DNA of 16,587 nt, taken from contig CALFMA010000438.1 in assembly GCA_937880065.1 (NCBI GenBank), positions 1 to 16,587 of the forward strand, read 5' to 3'. Numbering within the stretch: position 1 is the stretch's first letter; each line of letters begins with the position of its first letter. Made by a program: the position numbers and the translations under genes. The notes beneath the pieces were generated by a model that saw nothing but the letters and a program-made list of their open reading frames with translations, had not been told where the DNA came from and ran no database searches. Shown here piece after piece: positions 1 to 6,742 of this stretch. The DNA comes from an uncultured Ruminococcus sp. GTDB taxonomy: Bacteria; Bacillota_A; Clostridia; Oscillospirales; Ruminococcaceae.

Positions 1-1
1 A

Positions 2-142
2 ACTACAGGTACAATCGCAGGTGTACTTATCATTGCTGTACTGAACAACGGAATGAACCTTCTTGAAGTATCTACATACTATCAGGATGTTATTAAGGCA
101 GTTGTAATTCTCGTTGCTGTACTTTCAGACAGAAAACGGTAA
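2..142 (+). CDS. rbsC: Ribose-type ABC transporter permease, C-terminal fragment
   Basis: Only the last 46 residues are in the window; the gene runs off the left edge. The visible end reads TTGTIAGVLIIAVLNNGMNL and finishes VAVLSDRKR. A hydrophobic helix, the ALxxxVLNNGxNLL-like motif, then YYQxVIKxxVILxAVxxDR and a basic tail are typical of the RbsC/XylH/AraH permease family of sugar ABC importers. The protein would sit in the cytoplasmic membrane and form the channel for the sugar delivered by the binding protein encoded 35 bases downstream. The missing part should hold the other transmembrane helices, and the ATPase rbsA is probably further upstream. The family is well supported by motif and by the two following genes. 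The exact sugar (ribose or another pentose) is inferred from context. Confidence 0.85.
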   Translation, partial: TTGTIAGVLIIAVLNNGMNLLEVSTYYQDVIKAVVILVAVLSDRKR

Positions 143-177
143 ATTTGACACACTATTTAATCGGGAGGTAATAACCT

Positions 178-1110
178 ATGAAAAAATTTCTGGCTTTATT
201 TTTAAGTCTTATTACAATGCTGTGTCTTACTTCTTGTAAGCTGATTACAATTGACGGAGAGGATAACGGAGGCGGTGCTGATTTCACAGGAAACGGCTCA
301 ATCGGACTTTCCGTATCAACTCAGAATAACCCATTCTTTGTAACTCTCGTTGAAGGTGCAAAGGAAGCTGCAAAAAAGGCTGATGTTCAGCTTGTTGTTG
401 TTGACGCCGGAGATGACGCAGCAAAGCAGGTAAGCGATATTGAGGACCTTATTGCAAAGAATGTCAGCGTTCTTATTGTAAATCCTGTTGATTCCGATAC
501 AGTATCATCTGTTGTACAGGATGCTGTAAACAAAGGTGTTAAGGTAATTTCCGCAGACCGTGTGGTAAACGGAGTTGACATTGACTGTCAGATTGCTTCT
601 GATAACGTGCTTGGTGCAGAACTTGCAACCCAGTACATCGTTGACCAGGTAGGCGAAGGAGCAAAGGTTGCTGAACTTCAGGGAACAAGCGGTGCATCTG
701 CTGCTATTGACAGAGGTGAAGGTTTCCATAATATTGCAGATGCAAAGCTTAAAGTCGTTGCAAGTCAGCCTGCTGATTTCGACAGAACAAAGGGTATGAC
801 TGTTATGGAGAATATGCTCCAGGCAAACGGCGATATTAAGGCTGTATTTGCAGCAAATGACGAAATGGCTCTTGGTGCTATGGAGGCTATTTCCGCATCA
901 AGAAAGGATATTCTCGTAGTTGGATTTGACGCTACAGATGACGCTATTTCTTCAATTAAAGACGGCAAAATGGGTGCCACAATTGCACAGCAGCCTGATC
1001 TTATCGGTGCTACATCAGTTGAAACTGCAATCAAGCTTATAAATGGCGAAACAGTGGAAAAGTCAATTCCCGTAGAGGTAACACTTATCACAGCTGAAAA
1101 CGCAGGCTAA
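178..1110 (+). CDS. rbsB: Ribose-type sugar-binding lipoprotein of ABC importer
   Basis: A 310-residue extracellular sugar-binding protein anchored by lipid. Residues 1-20 are a lipoprotein signal: basic MKK, a hydrophobic stretch, then lipobox LTSC with Cys20 as the lipidation site. A short polar, glycine-rich linker follows to about residue 38. The mature part is a type I periplasmic-binding fold of the RbsB kind: GLSVSTQNNPFFVTL at the start, NPVDSD, VISADR, IASDN, LQGTSGASAA, FAANDEMALGAMEA and VVGFDATDDA are recognisable family blocks. Length matches E. coli RbsB (about 296 residues) plus the lipoprotein leader. The start is fixed by GGGAGG about eight bases upstream. It follows the permease by 35 bases and precedes ribokinase, so ribose is the most likely ligand, though related pentoses cannot be excluded. 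Confidence 0.9.
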   Translation: MKKFLALFLSLITMLCLTSCKLITIDGEDNGGGADFTGNGSIGLSVSTQNNPFFVTLVEGAKEAAKKADVQLVVVDAGDDAAKQVSDIEDLIAKNVSVLIVNPVDSDTVSSVVQDAVNKGVKVISADRVVNGVDIDCQIASDNVLGAELATQYIVDQVGEGAKVAELQGTSGASAAIDRGEGFHNIADAKLKVVASQPADFDRTKGMTVMENMLQANGDIKAVFAANDEMALGAMEAISASRKDILVVGFDATDDAISSIKDGKMGATIAQQPDLIGATSVETAIKLINGETVEKSIPVEVTLITAENAG

Positions 1111-1119
1111 TTAAACCAG

Positions 1120-1154
1120 AATCCCTGCTCTGCATATGCAGGGCAGGGATTTTT
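1120..1154 (+). terminator. Hairpin with T-run between rbsB and rbsK
   Basis: AATCCCTGC (1120-1128) pairs perfectly with GCAGGGATT (1143-1151). The inside continues as a T-G wobble and a palindromic CTGCATATGCAG, giving a nearly unbroken stem of about 14 pairs with a tiny loop. It is followed by TTTTT. This is a textbook intrinsic terminator, yet it lies 10 bases after rbsB and just before the ribokinase ribosome binding site, so it probably lets only part of the transcription into rbsK or protects the rbsB message 3' end. No promoter was seen between it and rbsK. Confidence 0.85.
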
Positions 1155-1173
1155 CAAAATGGAGGTTTTAGAA

Positions 1174-2064
1174 ATGAAAGTATTAACAATCGGTTCAATG
1201 AATATTGATTATGTATACAGCGTTGACCATATTGTACAGCCAGGGGAAACTCAGACTACAGGCGGAATGAACGTGTTCCTTGGCGGCAAGGGAATTAATC
1301 AGTCAATGGCACTTGCAAAGGCAGGTGCAGATGTGTACCATTGCGGATTTATCGGACCCGACGGTGAAATGTTCCTTGATGCTTGCAAAGAATATGGTGT
1401 GAATTCTGACTATATCCGTAAAATTGAGGAAAAAACAGGTCATACGATTATACAGGTTGATAAGAATGCACAGAATTGTATACTTCTCTATGGCGGTGCT
1501 AATCAATGCCTTACGGAAGAATTTGTGGATGAGGTAATCGGAAATTTTGAAAAGGGAGATATTCTTCTTTTACAGAATGAAGTTAATCTTCTTCCATATA
1601 TTATTGATAAGGCATATGAAAAGGGAATGACAATTGCTTTAAATCCCTCGCCATTTAATGATAAGCTTATGGAATGTGATATGAGTAAAATCGGAATATT
1701 CCTGCTTAATGAGGTTGAGGGGGAGCAGGTTACCGGGGAAAAAGCTCCTGATGCAATTCTTGATAAGTTACAGCAGCTTTATCCCGAAGCACAGATTGTT
1801 CTGACTCTTGGCAAGGACGGAGCAGTATACGCTCATAAGGGCGAGCGATATGCCCAGCCGATTTTCAAGGTGCAGGCGGTAGATACGACAGCGGCAGGGG
1901 ATACCTTTACAGGCTATTTTCTTGCAGGAATAATTGACGGAATGGCAATTCCCGATGTGCTTAAAATGAGTGCAAAAGCGTCATCTATTGCAGTTACAAG
2001 GCACGGTGCAGTTCAGTCTATTCCATTCAGAAAAGAAGTTGAAGAAGAACTGGAAATAAAATAA
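1174..2064 (+). CDS. rbsK: Ribokinase (PfkB-family sugar kinase)
   Basis: A 296-residue cytoplasmic kinase, expected to phosphorylate ribose at O5 with ATP after import. PfkB signature 1 is GGKGINQS at residues 37-44. NPSP (157-160) and LNE (178-180) are the usual ribokinase substrate and nucleotide-side motifs. Signature 2 is DTTAAGDTFTGYF (237-249), with Asp243 the catalytic base. GAVQSIP (278-284) is the common ribokinase C-terminal motif. The ATG at 1174 was chosen because GGAGG at 1161-1165 lies eight bases before it; the upstream ATG at 1159 overlaps that site and is unlikely. It follows the sugar-binding gene after a terminator-like hairpin. It could act on another pentose, but the PfkB family is certain and context favours ribose. 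Confidence 0.9.
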   Translation: MKVLTIGSMNIDYVYSVDHIVQPGETQTTGGMNVFLGGKGINQSMALAKAGADVYHCGFIGPDGEMFLDACKEYGVNSDYIRKIEEKTGHTIIQVDKNAQNCILLYGGANQCLTEEFVDEVIGNFEKGDILLLQNEVNLLPYIIDKAYEKGMTIALNPSPFNDKLMECDMSKIGIFLLNEVEGEQVTGEKAPDAILDKLQQLYPEAQIVLTLGKDGAVYAHKGERYAQPIFKVQAVDTTAAGDTFTGYFLAGIIDGMAIPDVLKMSAKASSIAVTRHGAVQSIPFRKEVEEELEIK

Positions 2065-2076
2065 ATTCGGCTCACT

Positions 2077-2096
2077 ACAATTTAAATTGTGATTTT
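2077..2096 (+). terminator. Possible weak AT-rich terminator after rbsK
   Basis: ACAATTTAAATTGT (2077-2090) is a perfect 14-base palindrome followed after GA by TTTTT, 12 bases after the ribokinase stop. The stem has few G-C pairs, so it would be weak. A second small hairpin lies at 2135-2153 (TCCACGG...GTGGA), and the strong terminator is the one at 2167. Confidence 0.4.
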
Positions 2097-2166
2097 TAAT
2101 ACCTATTCCTACTTTGGAAATTCTACATTTGTTTCTCCACGGTTGAACTGTGGACATAACATAATC

Positions 2167-2202
2167 AACAAGCCTCGTCGGCATGGACGAGGCTTGTTTT
2201 TT
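2167..2202 (+). terminator. Strong intrinsic terminator of the rbs operon
   Basis: AACAAGCCTCGTC (2167-2179) pairs perfectly with GACGAGGCTTGTT (2186-2198) around a six-base loop and runs into TTTTTT (2197-2202). It lies about 100 bases after ribokinase and points away from it. The - strand side has no T-run, so it does not look like the WYL operon's own terminator. Confidence 0.85.
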
Positions 2203-2218
2203 CTTACAGGCTTTCATT

Positions 2219-2260
2219 CCTATCTGCTTTTCCTCAAAAGAGGTTTTAGAGATGTCCTTA
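2219..2260. repeat. Degenerate solo end of the MITE-like element
   Basis: Read on the - strand from 2260, this stretch gives CATCTCTAAAA, a short variable part and then GCAGATAGG. This matches, with a few changes and small gaps, the outer 45 or so bases of the element at 6743-6908. No matching opposite end was found between 2065 and 2210, so it looks like a decayed or partial copy. It sits between the rbs terminator and the end of the second WYL gene. Confidence 0.5.
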
Positions 2261-2287
2261 TTCTGCAAACCGTATTTGTTGATTTCT

Positions 2288-3265
2288 TCAATTGAACAAT
2301 TCAAATTGTCGGAATACACGTTCAGCTGCTTTTTGTCTGAAATCAGAAGGAGCGAGAATTTCAATAGTAGGGCCGAAAGCTAAAAGACGTATTAATAATT
2401 CCGTTTCATCCTGTTTATCATACCATATCTTAACAATACATTCACCTGTAGTGAGATCACGTTCGCTTTGTTTTTCGTAGGGTGCGAATTCCATAAAAAA
2501 TCGTTCAACTGTATTTCTTTCTGTTGTAACACGAACAGTTACAGGTTCGCTGCATTTTCTTTTTTTAAGGTATTTTGGAATATTTACAGGTATTGTGCAA
2601 AACTGACCTGTCTGCCTTACTTTTTCTATTCTTCCAATATTGATTACTCCGCTACTGTGAATTCTGCCGCATTTTATGAGCATACTGTAAACACGGAATT
2701 TATCATTTTTGGGTGAGTATTCTATTTTTATAGGCAGAAATTTTCTGTGAATTCTCTGTCCATGACCGCTTGTAAAGGTGATTTCCAGTATTTCCTGTGC
2801 TTTTACACCGTTGAGAATTGCTTGGAAATTTTTGCGGTATATCTCATCTGAATAATCATCACCGTCGCTGAAACGGTCAGTATATCGGAAATATGACGAA
2901 TTATACAATGGCTTGACATCGCTGAGCCGTTTTTCGAGAGCCGAAATTGTATCATCACAAAGGAAAAGCCTGATTTTAGGGTCAGAAAGCTTTGATTTCA
3001 GCCACATTTTCTGTAAAGTTGTCATTGGTGAAACGGGCTTATTTTTGATAACAGGGGAGAGTGTATCGTCTGTGTTTCTTTTGAAAAGTCCCCAATCAGA
3101 ATTATCTTTCTGCGGTATAAGTTTTTGAGGAAGAAATAATACAGAGTCACGAAATCCTTCATTATTTACAACATTGATTATTTCATTGTCCGAAAGCTGC
3201 TCTTTTTTCATAAGCTTTGCGGTAATTCGAAAATAGGAACCGTATATTTCGCTGAAAATATTCAT
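2288..3265 (-). CDS. WYL-domain protein, second of a pair
   Basis: A 325-residue protein with a WYL-type layout. About residues 155-220 fit a WYL domain (EILEITFTSGHGQRIHRKFL, then FRVYSMLI and GVINIGRIEKV), and about 238-320 fit the WCX extension that often follows it. The N-terminal 150 residues have no obvious helix-turn-helix. WYL domains are Sm-like folds that bind ligands or nucleic acid and usually control transcription. The start is ATG 3265: GGGAGG lies seven bases upstream and overlaps the end of the previous gene, whereas an ATG at 3280 overlaps this binding site. Only one base separates it from the stop of the first WYL gene, so the two are translationally coupled and may form a complex. 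Its target is not visible; the divergent rtcB is a candidate. Confidence 0.7.
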   Translation of the reverse strand: MNIFSEIYGSYFRITAKLMKKEQLSDNEIINVVNNEGFRDSVLFLPQKLIPQKDNSDWGLFKRNTDDTLSPVIKNKPVSPMTTLQKMWLKSKLSDPKIRLFLCDDTISALEKRLSDVKPLYNSSYFRYTDRFSDGDDYSDEIYRKNFQAILNGVKAQEILEITFTSGHGQRIHRKFLPIKIEYSPKNDKFRVYSMLIKCGRIHSSGVINIGRIEKVRQTGQFCTIPVNIPKYLKKRKCSEPVTVRVTTERNTVERFFMEFAPYEKQSERDLTTGECIVKIWYDKQDETELLIRLLAFGPTIEILAPSDFRQKAAERVFRQFELFN

Positions 3266-3266
3266 T

Positions 3267-4523
3267 TCAATCCCTCCCATACATCTTATTCATTCTTATA
3301 ATATCTCTGTAAAAACGCTCACGTATATTTTTATTGCCGCCCTCAATAGAAATTATTCTGCCGATAAATGACTTTGCCCAATGCATTACTTCATTTGGGT
3401 CAAAAACATCAATAGTCAGAACAAAACGGTTATCTCCGATTTTTTCAAGAGTACCGTTTCTCTTTTCTCTTTGAAGTCTTTCAATAATGAAATCCTCGGA
3501 AATTTCATCAATTTTCAATGTAAGTTTTAACGGCTCAACGTTTCCGTTATCCTGCCGCATACCAAAGGAAACACCAAAGCATTTATGAATATTTCGCAGA
3601 TATTTATTATGGATTTCATCATATTCATTGCTGATTTCTCCTATTTTAACATTTCTGATGAAGTCAAGACGGAATGAATTGAAACGCTTGTATTTTGGAA
3701 TATATCCCACAAGGTATCGTCTGCCGGTCTGAACTGAACATAATATCTGCATTGGTATAACTATATTTTCACCTGTCAAAACTGCATTGTTAAGCCTGTT
3801 TTTGGCAAAAAAAGTATGAAAAGAAACAAATTTCTTTTGTTCTATTGCCGATATAATTTCGGGGAGAATTGAATCTTCAAGAGTATGAACAATAAAGTTG
3901 TGCTTTATGTAAAATAAGTCGTTTTTTATTTCAGCTGATTTCAGAATACTGTTTCCCACAACGCTGAATTCACCGGTTTCAGAGAAGAATTTCAAAGCAT
4001 CATCAAGTCCGTGGAATTCATTGATGTATTCTTTAACTCTGTCTGTACAAAGGCTGAAATATGCAGTTTTACCACGTTTTTCCGTGAGAAGTATACCCTC
4101 TTTTACATATTCTTTCAGTTTATTGCGGACAGTCTGTTCATCAAAAAATTGTCCGTAATCATCATTAAGACGATTTACAAGTTCTTTCAGAGATAAACAT
4201 TCTCCATTAAAAAGAATATCAATAATCAAAAAATGAAGCTTTATATCGTTGTCAGTAAAACTTTTGGAGTAGTAAGCCTGATAAAGGGGATTTTCAGCAA
4301 TATGGCCGCTGTCAACCGTAATTGACATTTGTCTGCCTCTTTGAGAATCGTCGTAACGCACGTAATTCCCCAGCCAGCTTTCAACTCTCCGTTTTTCATC
4401 GTCATATGTGCGTGAACTTTTTCTTTCAAAGTCATTACGCATCTTAAAACCATATATGAAGAAATCACGGACATAATCCCTTGTTTTATCGAAATTCTTT
4501 ATCAGTTCAGAAAATCCGCTCAT
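3267..4523 (-). CDS. WYL-domain transcriptional regulator, first of a pair
   Basis: A 418-residue cytoplasmic protein. Residues about 95-160 look like a winged helix-turn-helix (LSLKELVNRLNDDYGQFF, then TVRNKLKEYVKEGILLTEKR with a wing). Residues about 228-296 fit a WYL domain: KKFVSFHTFF, IPMQILCSVQTGRRYLVGY and KRFNSFRLDFIRNVKIGE. The usual W-Y-L is replaced here by R-Y-L. A WCX-like region covers about 330-410. Such proteins are commonly ligand-responsive DNA-binding regulators. ATG 4523 is supported by GGAG eight bases upstream. It is the first gene of a two-gene operon and is divergent from rtcB across 186 bases, which suggests it regulates itself and possibly rtcB. Not the Cas13d-associated WYL1 type as far as visible, since no cas gene or array is near. 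Confidence 0.75.
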   Translation of the reverse strand: MSGFSELIKNFDKTRDYVRDFFIYGFKMRNDFERKSSRTYDDEKRRVESWLGNYVRYDDSQRGRQMSITVDSGHIAENPLYQAYYSKSFTDNDIKLHFLIIDILFNGECLSLKELVNRLNDDYGQFFDEQTVRNKLKEYVKEGILLTEKRGKTAYFSLCTDRVKEYINEFHGLDDALKFFSETGEFSVVGNSILKSAEIKNDLFYIKHNFIVHTLEDSILPEIISAIEQKKFVSFHTFFAKNRLNNAVLTGENIVIPMQILCSVQTGRRYLVGYIPKYKRFNSFRLDFIRNVKIGEISNEYDEIHNKYLRNIHKCFGVSFGMRQDNGNVEPLKLTLKIDEISEDFIIERLQREKRNGTLEKIGDNRFVLTIDVFDPNEVMHWAKSFIGRIISIEGGNKNIRERFYRDIIRMNKMYGRD

Positions 4524-4566
4524 GGTTAATGCTCCTTTCTTTGTATTATACCTTATTACATTATAT

Positions 4567-4595
4567 ATAATAACAGAAATTCACATTTAATTCAA
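4567..4595 (-). promoter_or_regulatory. Likely promoter of the WYL operon
   Basis: On the - strand TTGAAT (4595-4590), a 17-base spacer and TATTAT (4572-4567) fit a sigma-A promoter. A second -10-like TATAAT lies closer to the gene at 4550-4545, without a clear -35. Which of the two is used cannot be told by eye. Confidence 0.5.
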
Positions 4596-4619
4596 GTAGC
4601 AAATAAGTGTTCGCAGATT

Positions 4620-4655
4620 TTTTTATATGATTTTTCCATTTTTATATGATATAAT
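4620..4655 (+). promoter_or_regulatory. rtcB promoter region with 12-base direct repeat
   Basis: TATAAT at 4650-4655 is a good -10 box about 55 bases before rtcB, but no good -35 lies 17 bases upstream. Instead TTTTTATATGAT occurs twice, at 4620-4631 and 4639-4650, 19 bases apart. The second copy ends at the first base of the -10 box and the first covers the -35 position. The missing -35 plus tandem sites suggests activator control, possibly by the divergent WYL proteins (inference). Confidence 0.5.
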
Positions 4656-4709
4656 ACATACATAGACAAACGAAATATTAAAATTTAATTGCACAAGGAG
4701 GCAAAGAAA

Positions 4710-5939
4710 ATGTTTGTACATACAATAAAAAATGCGAAACCAATAAAAATATGGCAGTCCTCATATGAGGCAATTGATGAAAAATGCAGGGAGCAGGCTG
4801 AACATCTTTCAAAGCTTCCCTTTGCTTATAAATGGATATCACTTATGCCTGATACTCATGCAGGAAAGGGTATGCCAATCGGCGGAGTAATTGCCTGCGA
4901 CGGCGTTGTAATTCCAAATGCAGTAGGTGTGGATATTGGCTGTGGAATGGCATTTGTTCAGACTGATATACCTGTATCACTTCTCCGTGATACTATAACA
5001 GGAAGCGGAAATCTTGTACAGGCTATATGCGGTGATATTCTGCGAAATATTCCAACAGGCTTCAATCATTATAAAAATTCGCAGGAATCAGCTGTACTTG
5101 ACAAAGCCAAAGCGGAAATGCAGCTTTATGAAGCTGATGCTAAGCTTATACCGCAGATTGATGAGGGATATTTTCAGGCGGGAACTCTTGGCGGCGGAAA
5201 TCATTTTATTGAGCTTCAGGAAGATGAAAACGGAATGTGCTGTATAATGCTCCATTCAGGAAGCCGTCATTTTGGTAATATGATCGGGCAGTATTTCAAT
5301 AAAATTGCTGCAAATCTCAATGCAAAATGGCATTCTTCCGTAGACCCGTCCTGGAATCTTCATTTCCTCCCCGTTGATACGGATGAGGGTGCAAGATATA
5401 TCCATTGGATGCAGCTTGCTATGGATTTTGCCTATGAGAACAGAAGTATTATGCTTACAAAGGTCAAGGAGATATTTACAAGGTATATTTTGAAATATAC
5501 AGGTATAGAGCCGAATTTTTCAAATGAAATAAACTGTCACCATAATTATGCGGCTTTGGAAAATCATTACGGTAAAAATGTATGGGTACACCGTAAAGGT
5601 GCAATACGTGCCGCAGAGGGACAATTGGCTATAATTCCCGGAGCAATGGGTTCATTCAGCTATATCGTAAGAGGAAAGGGAAATCCTGAAAGCTTTATGT
5701 CATCATCTCACGGAGCAGGCAGAGTTTATTCCCGTACTGCCGCAGTTGCGACATTCCCTGTAGATAAGGTAATGTGTGATTTGAAAGAGCAGAATGTAGT
5801 TCTTGCAAAGTACAATAAATCTGACGTTGCAGAGGAATCACGTTTTGCGTATAAGGATATAGATGATGTAATGGCAAATCAGACAGACCTTGTAGAGCCT
5901 GTGAAGAAGCTTTTCACAGTTGGAGTTGTAAAGGGATAG
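4710..5939 (+). CDS. rtcB: RNA-splicing ligase RtcB (3'-phosphate/5'-OH RNA ligase)
   Basis: A 409-residue cytoplasmic RNA ligase that joins 2',3'-cyclic phosphate or 3'-phosphate ends to 5'-OH ends using GTP and manganese; in bacteria it repairs cleaved tRNA or rRNA. Metal and catalytic residues known from E. coli RtcB (408 residues) have clear counterparts: Asp75 and Cys78 in VGVDIGCGM, His165 in GGGNHFIEL, His182 in LHSGSRHFG, His278 in NCHHNYA, and the guanylated His334 in SSSHGAGRV. PDTHAGKG (48-54) and GKGNPESF (322-329) are also family marks. ATG 4710 is used because AAGGAGG ends eight bases before it; a TTG at 4689 overlaps that site. It stands alone, without rtcA or archease, and is divergent from the WYL pair. 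A hairpin repeat starts 21 bases after its stop; no T-run terminator was seen. Confidence 0.95.
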   Translation: MFVHTIKNAKPIKIWQSSYEAIDEKCREQAEHLSKLPFAYKWISLMPDTHAGKGMPIGGVIACDGVVIPNAVGVDIGCGMAFVQTDIPVSLLRDTITGSGNLVQAICGDILRNIPTGFNHYKNSQESAVLDKAKAEMQLYEADAKLIPQIDEGYFQAGTLGGGNHFIELQEDENGMCCIMLHSGSRHFGNMIGQYFNKIAANLNAKWHSSVDPSWNLHFLPVDTDEGARYIHWMQLAMDFAYENRSIMLTKVKEIFTRYILKYTGIEPNFSNEINCHHNYAALENHYGKNVWVHRKGAIRAAEGQLAIIPGAMGSFSYIVRGKGNPESFMSSSHGAGRVYSRTAAVATFPVDKVMCDLKEQNVVLAKYNKSDVAEESRFAYKDIDDVMANQTDLVEPVKKLFTVGVVKG

Positions 5940-5960
5940 GATTAATTATTTAAAGTGCCT

Positions 5961-6030
5961 CGCACATCCGCAAACTAAAGTTTGCTCCGTGCGGATCGGC
6001 AAATATCAGATGTCAGAAAATATCAACCTG
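5961..6030 (+). repeat. Dispersed palindromic repeat, copy 1 (intergenic)
   Basis: A stem-loop with CGCAC (5961-5965) pairing with GTGCG (5989-5993) and inner GCAAAC/GTTTGC (5970-5975, 5980-5985) around TAAA. The stretch to about 6030 matches copy 2 at 6148: nearly identical over the first 33 bases and weaker after. It lies 21 bases after rtcB and would be part of its transcript tail, but no T-run follows. If translated it reads SHIRKLKFAPCGSANIRCQK, close to what copy 2 encodes. Confidence 0.75.
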
Positions 6031-6064
6031 CATAAAAAGGCGGCAGCAATTTTTCTTTTAATAC

Positions 6065-6093
6065 TTGCTTTTTTTAAAGGAAAATGTTATAAT
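6065..6093 (+). promoter_or_regulatory. Promoter of the 43-aa ORF and 148-aa gene
   Basis: TTGCTT (6065-6070), a 17-base spacer and a perfect TATAAT (6088-6093) make a convincing sigma-A promoter. The predicted start lies about 35 bases before the 6135 ATG, which has GGAGG (6122-6126) at ideal spacing. Confidence 0.7.
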
Positions 6094-6134
6094 AATTTTG
6101 ATTGAAAATAAAATTATGATTGGAGGAATAAAAA

Positions 6135-6266
6135 ATGGAAATTATATCGCACATCCGCAAACTAAAGTTTGCTACGTGCGTATTGGCAAATAGCAAACGC
6201 CAAAAGATTTTGTCGTTTGCTATAATTGTGAACTCTTTAGATGAATTATTAGAGGTATTAAACTGA
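6135..6266 (+). CDS. 43-residue ORF carrying an in-frame palindromic repeat
   Basis: A small ORF, MEIISHIRKLKFATCVLANS onwards, ending in NSLDELLEVLN. GGAGG lies eight bases before the ATG and a strong promoter sits upstream, so translation is likely. Its stop TGA shares its last base with the ATG of the next gene (TGATG), implying translational coupling. About residues 5-31 are encoded by the dispersed hairpin repeat (copy 2) plus its second hairpin; only MEII and the last dozen residues are not repeat-derived. It may be a gene invaded by a repeat in frame, the broken front of a longer gene, or simply a leader that sets translation of the next gene. I recognise no function. It has no signal peptide or clear membrane helix. 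Confidence 0.5.
   Translation: MEIISHIRKLKFATCVLANSKRQKILSFAIIVNSLDELLEVLN
6148..6224 (+). repeat. Dispersed palindromic repeat, copy 2 (in frame in ORF)
   Basis: The same stem-loop as copy 1 (CGCAC/GTGCG and GCAAAC/GTTTGC), at 6148-6180. A second hairpin follows: TAGCAAACG (6191-6199) pairs with CGTTTGCTA (6214-6222), with CAAAA/TTTTG inside. Over the first 33 bases only one base differs from copy 1. The reading frame stays open through the whole repeat. Confidence 0.75.
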
Positions 6267-6712
6267 TGGGATTAACTGGTTCTATTTTAAGAAAAAAACA
6301 ATTTGTATCTTTTAAAGAAACAAAAACAATATCAATAAAAATCCTTTTATCGCTAGGGTATAATGTAAGGTCTTGGAATGAAGATTTTACTGGGAAAAAT
6401 TATTGCTCAATAAGCGTTCAAAAAAACGACGCTTCTTGGTTTATAATGTACATTTATAGAAAAGAAAATTTGGCTGATGAGCATAATTTTTCTCACATAT
6501 CTTCTGAACTCACAAGAGTTATTGACATTGAAGATATTTCAGAAGTTGAAGATATGGTATTAAATTTTTTGAAAGAATATTTCAAATATTATCCTAATGA
6601 TTATTTTGATAATGAACATGATTGGTATTATACAAAGGCTGATATTGATACAGCTTTTAAAAGCAATAATTATTATAAATGGTGCTATGAAACTACCAAT
6701 AAAAACCTCTAA
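6266..6712 (+). CDS. Unrecognised 148-residue acidic protein
   Basis: I do not recognise this protein. It starts MGLTGSILRKKQFVSFKETK and is rich in aromatic, acidic and asparagine residues, with no signal peptide, membrane helix or known catalytic motif. A patterned middle (SWFIMYIYRKENLADEHNFS, then VIDIEDISEVEDMVLNFLKE) suggests a small alpha/beta fold with an amphipathic helix at about residues 90-112. The ATG overlaps the stop of the preceding 43-residue ORF, and no separate GGAGG is seen, so it is probably translated by coupling. It is visibly more AT-rich than its neighbours and sits between repeats and a MITE, all signs of recently acquired accessory DNA. Small acidic orphans of this kind are sometimes immunity proteins, but nothing here proves that. 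Confidence 0.6.
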   Translation: MGLTGSILRKKQFVSFKETKTISIKILLSLGYNVRSWNEDFTGKNYCSISVQKNDASWFIMYIYRKENLADEHNFSHISSELTRVIDIEDISEVEDMVLNFLKEYFKYYPNDYFDNEHDWYYTKADIDTAFKSNNYYKWCYETTNKNL

Positions 6713-6742
6713 TACCAACAGTTTTGTTCTATTAGAAAAAAC

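Noticed and set aside
1159..1173. Longer ribokinase start at 1159 (adding MEVLE)
   Set aside because: That ATG overlaps the GGAGG that is ideally placed for the ATG at 1174, so the shorter form is the likely protein.
2288..4523. WYL pair as accessory proteins of a CRISPR-Cas13d locus
   Set aside because: Cas13d loci in Ruminococcus carry WYL1 proteins, but no Cas13 gene, cas1/cas2 or repeat-spacer array is present here.
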